From Rubritalea marina DSM 17716 (GTDB lineage Bacteria; Verrucomicrobiota; Verrucomicrobiia; Verrucomicrobiales; Akkermansiaceae), in assembly GCF_000378105.1 (NCBI RefSeq), contig NZ_KB899250.1, forward strand, positions 155,374 through 219,373: DNA of 64,000 nucleotides, written 5' to 3'. This document shows positions 60,596 through 64,000 of this stretch, piece after piece. The position numbers and the translations under genes are program-made. Every line of letters begins with the position of its first letter. The first letter of the stretch is position 1. The notes beneath the pieces were generated by a model. It was not told where the DNA came from, did not search any database, and saw only the letters and a list, made by a program, of their open reading frames with translations.

Positions 60596-63082
60596 ATGTC
60601 GAAAAAGTCCGAAAAGAAACTCACCCCCATGATGGCTCAGTACGTGGCCATGCGCCGGTCTCTACCAGACGATGTGGTGCTCTTTTTCCGCCTCGGCGAC
60701 TTCTACGAAATGTTCTTCGAAGATGCTCAGCGCGCCGCAGCCACCCTCAACGTAGCACTCACCAAACGCCACGACGTGCCCATGTGTGGCGTCCCCCACC
60801 ACGCCGCCCAAGGCTACATCGCCAAGCTCGTCAAAGCAGGCATCCGCGTCGCCATTGGCGAGCAAACCTCTACCCCGATCCCAGGCAAATTGGTCGAACG
60901 TGAGATCTCTCAAATCATCTCCGCTGGCACCGTCGACGACATCAACCTGCTAGACGACTCAAAGAACAACTACCTCGCCGCAGTGTGCCATCAGGGCAAA
61001 ACCTTCGGCCTCGCTTGCGCCGATCACACCACGGGCGAATTCACCGTTAGCGAGTTTCCTAACAAGGCATTACTCGAAGACGAACTCAAGCGCCTCTCCC
61101 CCTCCGAGATCATCATCCCCGACGACCAACTCAGCCAGCTCGGCGGCATTGCCCACTGCATGCCCTACGATGGCTACACCTTCATTCCAGACCAAGCCCA
61201 GCACCAACTAAAATCGCACTTCAAGGTGCAATCATTCGAAGGCTTTGGCTGCCAGGGTATGACAGTAGCCACCTCGGCAGCAGGCGCCGTGCTCCACTAC
61301 CTCTCGCACCAGCTCAGACGCTCCTGCGACCACTTGCTCAAGCTCAGCGTGCGCGACAACAACGAATACGTCACCATCGACTCAGCCTCCCAAAACAACC
61401 TCGACCTCGTTGAATCTCGATCCGGGAAAAAACACACCCTGCTGCACGCGCTAGACCGCACCGCCACCCCCATGGGTGCGCGCAAGCTCCGCGATTGGAT
61501 CCTCCACCCACTGCGCGACATCGATCCACTACTCGCTCGCCAGTCACTCATCTCCAGCTTCCTTGAGCAACCCTACCTTCTCAACCAATGCCGAGATTCT
61601 TTGAAAAAAATCAAAGACATCGAACGCACCACCGGCAGACTCTCACAAGGCTCCGGCACCCCGCGCGATCTCCAGTCACTCGGACTCTCGCTCGCACAGC
61701 TACCCCAACTCACCGCCGATCTAGCAGCTGTTGCAGCCACCACCTCCCTCGCTAGTGAATTATTGGCATCAATCCACAACTTCGACGAACTCGTTGATTT
61801 GCTACAACAAGCATTAGTCGATGAACCACCAGCCAAACTATCCGATGGCGGCATCATCCGCGATGGCTACAGCGAGGAACTCGATACCTACCGCAGCGCC
61901 TCGCGCGACGGCAAACAATGGATCGCCGAGCTCCAAGAATCAGAACGCCAGCGCAGCGGCATCGACACCCTAAAAATCAAGTACAACAACGTCTTTGGCT
62001 ACTTCATCGAAGTCACCAAAGCCAAGGCCGAATTAGTGCCCGAAGACTACCAGCGCAAGCAAACGATGGCGAATGCCGAACGCTTCATCACCCCTGAGTT
62101 GAAAGAAGTGGAATCCAAAGTCCTCGGTGCCGAAGAACGCTCCAAACAACTCGAAGCCGAAGAATTCGCCAAACTCCGCAGCCAAGTCGCACTCCACCTC
62201 GACGAACTCCAATCCACCGCCGAAGCACTCGCTACCCTCGATGTCCTCCTCGGCCTCGCCGAGACCGCACAGCTGTTCCAACACACCCGCCCTCAGCTCG
62301 ATGGATCCACCCAACTCTCCATCGTCGAAGGCCGTCACCCGGTACTCGAACAAACACTCGTCGATGAAAAATTTGTCCCCAACGACACGCTGCTAGAGCA
62401 TGATGACGCACGACTTATCATCCTAACAGGACCCAACATGGCTGGTAAATCCACCTACATCCGCCAGGTCGCCTTGATCACCCTGATGGCGCAGATCGGT
62501 GCCTTCGTCCCCGCCGAGTCCGCACACATCGGCCTCGTGGATAAAATTTTCTGCCGCGTAGGAGCCTCAGATGACATCGCCCGAGGCCAGTCCACCTTCA
62601 TGGTCGAAATGAACGAAACCTCCCTCATCATCAACAATGCCACCGATCGCTCCCTCGTCATCCTCGACGAAATTGGCCGCGGCACCGCCACCTTCGATGG
62701 CCTCTCCATCGCCTGGTCCGTAGCCGAATTCCTCCACGATCAGCTCCAGTCACGCACCCTCTTCGCCACCCACTACCACGAGCTTACAGACCTCGTAAAC
62801 ACCCGCAAGGCCGCGCAAAATTACAACGTCGCCGTGCGCGAATGGAACGACGACATCATCTTCCTGCGCAAGATCCTCCCCGGCTCCGCCGACAAATCCT
62901 ACGGGATCCAGGTCGCCAAACTCGCCGGACTCCCGCAATCCATCGTCAACCGCGCCAAAGACATCCTCTCACACCTCGAAATGAATTCCTCCAAACCAGA
63001 GGCAAAGAAAAAACCACGCCCCAAAAACACCAAAGCCACCATGCCTGAGGTCGATCCCCCGCAGATGAATCTGTTTGATTAA
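60596..63082 (+). CDS. mutS: DNA mismatch repair protein MutS
   Basis: Recognises mismatches and starts repair. The 828 residues begin at ATG 60596; the open frame further upstream overlaps the cytochrome gene on the other strand. The mismatch-binding GDFYEMFFEDA (Phe of the FxE motif) is near residue 40. The ATPase has TGPNMAGKSTYIRQ, DEIGRGTATFDGLSIAW and THYHELTDL. The tail is basic and ends EVDPPQMNLFD, a likely beta-clamp binding peptide (QMNLF). Confidence 0.97.
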   Translation: MSKKSEKKLTPMMAQYVAMRRSLPDDVVLFFRLGDFYEMFFEDAQRAAATLNVALTKRHDVPMCGVPHHAAQGYIAKLVKAGIRVAIGEQTSTPIPGKLVEREISQIISAGTVDDINLLDDSKNNYLAAVCHQGKTFGLACADHTTGEFTVSEFPNKALLEDELKRLSPSEIIIPDDQLSQLGGIAHCMPYDGYTFIPDQAQHQLKSHFKVQSFEGFGCQGMTVATSAAGAVLHYLSHQLRRSCDHLLKLSVRDNNEYVTIDSASQNNLDLVESRSGKKHTLLHALDRTATPMGARKLRDWILHPLRDIDPLLARQSLISSFLEQPYLLNQCRDSLKKIKDIERTTGRLSQGSGTPRDLQSLGLSLAQLPQLTADLAAVAATTSLASELLASIHNFDELVDLLQQALVDEPPAKLSDGGIIRDGYSEELDTYRSASRDGKQWIAELQESERQRSGIDTLKIKYNNVFGYFIEVTKAKAELVPEDYQRKQTMANAERFITPELKEVESKVLGAEERSKQLEAEEFAKLRSQVALHLDELQSTAEALATLDVLLGLAETAQLFQHTRPQLDGSTQLSIVEGRHPVLEQTLVDEKFVPNDTLLEHDDARLIILTGPNMAGKSTYIRQVALITLMAQIGAFVPAESAHIGLVDKIFCRVGASDDIARGQSTFMVEMNETSLIINNATDRSLVILDEIGRGTATFDGLSIAWSVAEFLHDQLQSRTLFATHYHELTDLVNTRKAAQNYNVAVREWNDDIIFLRKILPGSADKSYGIQVAKLAGLPQSIVNRAKDILSHLEMNSSKPEAKKKPRPKNTKATMPEVDPPQMNLFD

Positions 63083-63158
63083 GGGCTCACTAGTTTTCTT
63101 CATAGCACCCAAAGGGATGTTAGATCAGCTAGTAAGCTGTTGCACATAGCGCTTGATA

Positions 63159-63545
63159 CTAAGCCAGTTGATCTTTGGATTCGCACAGCATGACTGGGGC
63201 ACCAGACGGATCTATAGCTAGGCAGAATCTCTGTCCTTCCCATTCATAGTTCATAACCATCTCCTTGTGAATTGAACCGCCTGATGAAACGATCTGAGAA
63301 ACACTGTGGTCATAATCTTCGACACCAATATATGGGAGCCAACCTTTAACCCAGTTCGGGAAGACGGCGTCAGCACAAATACCTAGAACGTTTTTATCTC
63401 CATCCTTGATATGGTATGAAGTATGACCGTCACCTTCATCCTCAGCTTCGCGTTCAAAACCGAAGACCTTGCAGTAAAATTCGGATGTTTTATCTGAGTC
63501 TGGGACAATCATGTCGATCCAGTTAACTCTTCTTACTTTGCTCAT
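63159..63545 (-). CDS. VOC-superfamily (glyoxalase/bleomycin-resistance-like) protein
   Basis: Protein of 128 residues with two beta-alpha-beta-beta-beta modules (RVNWIDMIVPDSDKTSEFYCKVFGF; YIGVEDYDHSVSQIVSSGGSI). The metal-binding and substrate sites vary in this family, so no reaction can be assigned. Base use is AT-richer than mutS next to it, and it lies beside tandem repeats and a transposase-like gene, which may point to transfer. Confidence 0.85.
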   Translation of the reverse strand: MSKVRRVNWIDMIVPDSDKTSEFYCKVFGFEREAEDEGDGHTSYHIKDGDKNVLGICADAVFPNWVKGWLPYIGVEDYDHSVSQIVSSGGSIHKEMVMNYEWEGQRFCLAIDPSGAPVMLCESKDQLA

Positions 63546-63653
63546 AGGCTTTTGATGGGGGATTTAGAGATTCTCTTATTTTAGTCTGACTAATTTCCTA
63601 TCATGGGTGATTTGTGGTCAGGACTTCTTGAGTGTTTAGCTGTGCACTCTATT

Positions 63654-63707
63654 CACTCCTCTATTCGTAGCCACTCCTCTATTCGTAGCCACTCCTCTAT
63701 TAGTAGC
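63654..63707. repeat. Three tandem copies of an 18-bp repeat
   Basis: CACTCCTCTATTCGTAGC occurs at 63654-63671 and 63672-63689, and with one base changed at 63690-63707. Copies are contiguous and lie about 60 bases before the RAYT-like gene. A partial similar stretch precedes the first copy (CACTCTATT). Confidence 0.9.
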
Positions 63708-63765
63708 CAGACTAAATACAGAGGATCGTTGATGTCGCAGGGCCTCCCGTGTTACAATCTGCTCT

Positions 63766-64000
63766 ATGTCCTCCCCTAGAACCCTAGCGCCTTGGGCCGG
63801 TAAAGAACTTAGGCCCGCCATCTACCACTGTGTCTCGCGTGTCGTCGACCGACAATTCCTCTTCGGTGATCGCGAAAAATCGAAGTTCGTTGAGATCATG
63901 CGCCTCTATGAAGAATTCTGCGGCGTCCGCGTCCTCAGCTTCTGCATCATGAGCAACCACTTCCACATTCTCGTGGAAGTTCCGCCACGGCCACCTGAAG
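63766..64000 (+). CDS. RAYT-type (IS200-like, Y1 HUH) transposase, partial
   Basis: The reading frame from ATG 63766 is open to the right edge (78 residues). AIYHCVSRVVDRQFLFGD is the usual opening of REP-associated tyrosine transposases, and FCIMSNHFHILVEVP carries the HUH motif (HFH) used for single-strand cleavage. The catalytic tyrosine is beyond the edge. RAYTs are usually domesticated single-copy genes that act on REP palindromes; none is proven here. Confidence 0.85.
   Translation, partial: MSSPRTLAPWAGKELRPAIYHCVSRVVDRQFLFGDREKSKFVEIMRLYEEFCGVRVLSFCIMSNHFHILVEVPPRPPE

Noticed and set aside
63654..63707. Short CRISPR array
   Set aside because: Only three direct 18-bp copies with no spacers between them and no cas genes.
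1..64000. tRNA, rRNA or known riboswitch
   Set aside because: I looked in all intergenic stretches and saw no cloverleaf, ribosomal RNA segment or recognised aptamer core; a covariance-model search would be needed to be sure.

Overview
The window looks like a chromosomal segment of a Verrucomicrobiota bacterium, probably Verrucomicrobiales. The evidence is the mix of a PEP-CTERM protein (30588-31211), a TIGR02597-like secreted protein (29470-30552), a small basic protein of the Chlamydiae/Verrucomicrobia type (34399-34554), a Tat-exported ThuA-like protein, a sialate O-acetylesterase-like enzyme and an hprK-ptsH-ptsI regulatory PTS. I found no rRNA, tRNA or CRISPR array. Placement below phylum level is inference.

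Region 1 (1-12078, minus strand) is a nitrate assimilation cluster. In transcription order it holds nrtA (nitrate-binding protein), nrtB (permease with an unusual coiled-coil insertion), nrtC and nrtD (ATPases), a NarK-type MFS transporter, a PP2C-phosphatase/Ser-Thr-kinase fusion, a DmsB-DmsC-like iron-sulfur/membrane-anchor fusion broken by an in-frame TAG, and a molybdopterin nitrate reductase that runs off the left edge. A sigma-54-like -24/-12 element lies before nrtA, and two internal terminator hairpins suggest stepped expression.

Region 2 (12286-28496) is mostly housekeeping: cysE with a divergent Rrf2 regulator, a ThuA-like protein, accA, a LysM protein with a decayed L,D-transpeptidase-like tail, acpP, selD, dps, an OmpA-like envelope protein, a Nif3-like protein, trkH-trkA, and hprK-ptsH-ptsI. 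The selD reading frame contains an in-frame TGA at the catalytic position followed by a bacterial SECIS-like hairpin. It is therefore very probably a selenoprotein that makes the precursor for its own selenocysteine.

Region 3 (28659-41301) has rplI, two secreted surface proteins, a RecQ-type helicase, the small basic protein, a pseudouridine synthase, acs, a DUF2237 protein and zwf-opcA.

Region 4 (41516-49547) runs from an Mrp/ApbC-type ATPase into a Bat-type cluster (DUF58, DUF4381-like, two VWA proteins, BatD). One VWA protein carries 21 tandem copies of GDQQQD or GDQQQ. No MoxR ATPase is present.

Region 5 (49579-64000) holds a FAD oxidoreductase, small conserved genes, rpsN, a double-thioredoxin protein, a PEP-CTERM gene remnant, the sialate esterase, a Fur-box-controlled feoA-feoB-Cys-rich-protein operon, an AsmA-like protein, a cytochrome b562-like protein, mutS, a VOC protein, and a RAYT-like HUH transposase cut by the right edge next to an 18-bp tandem repeat.
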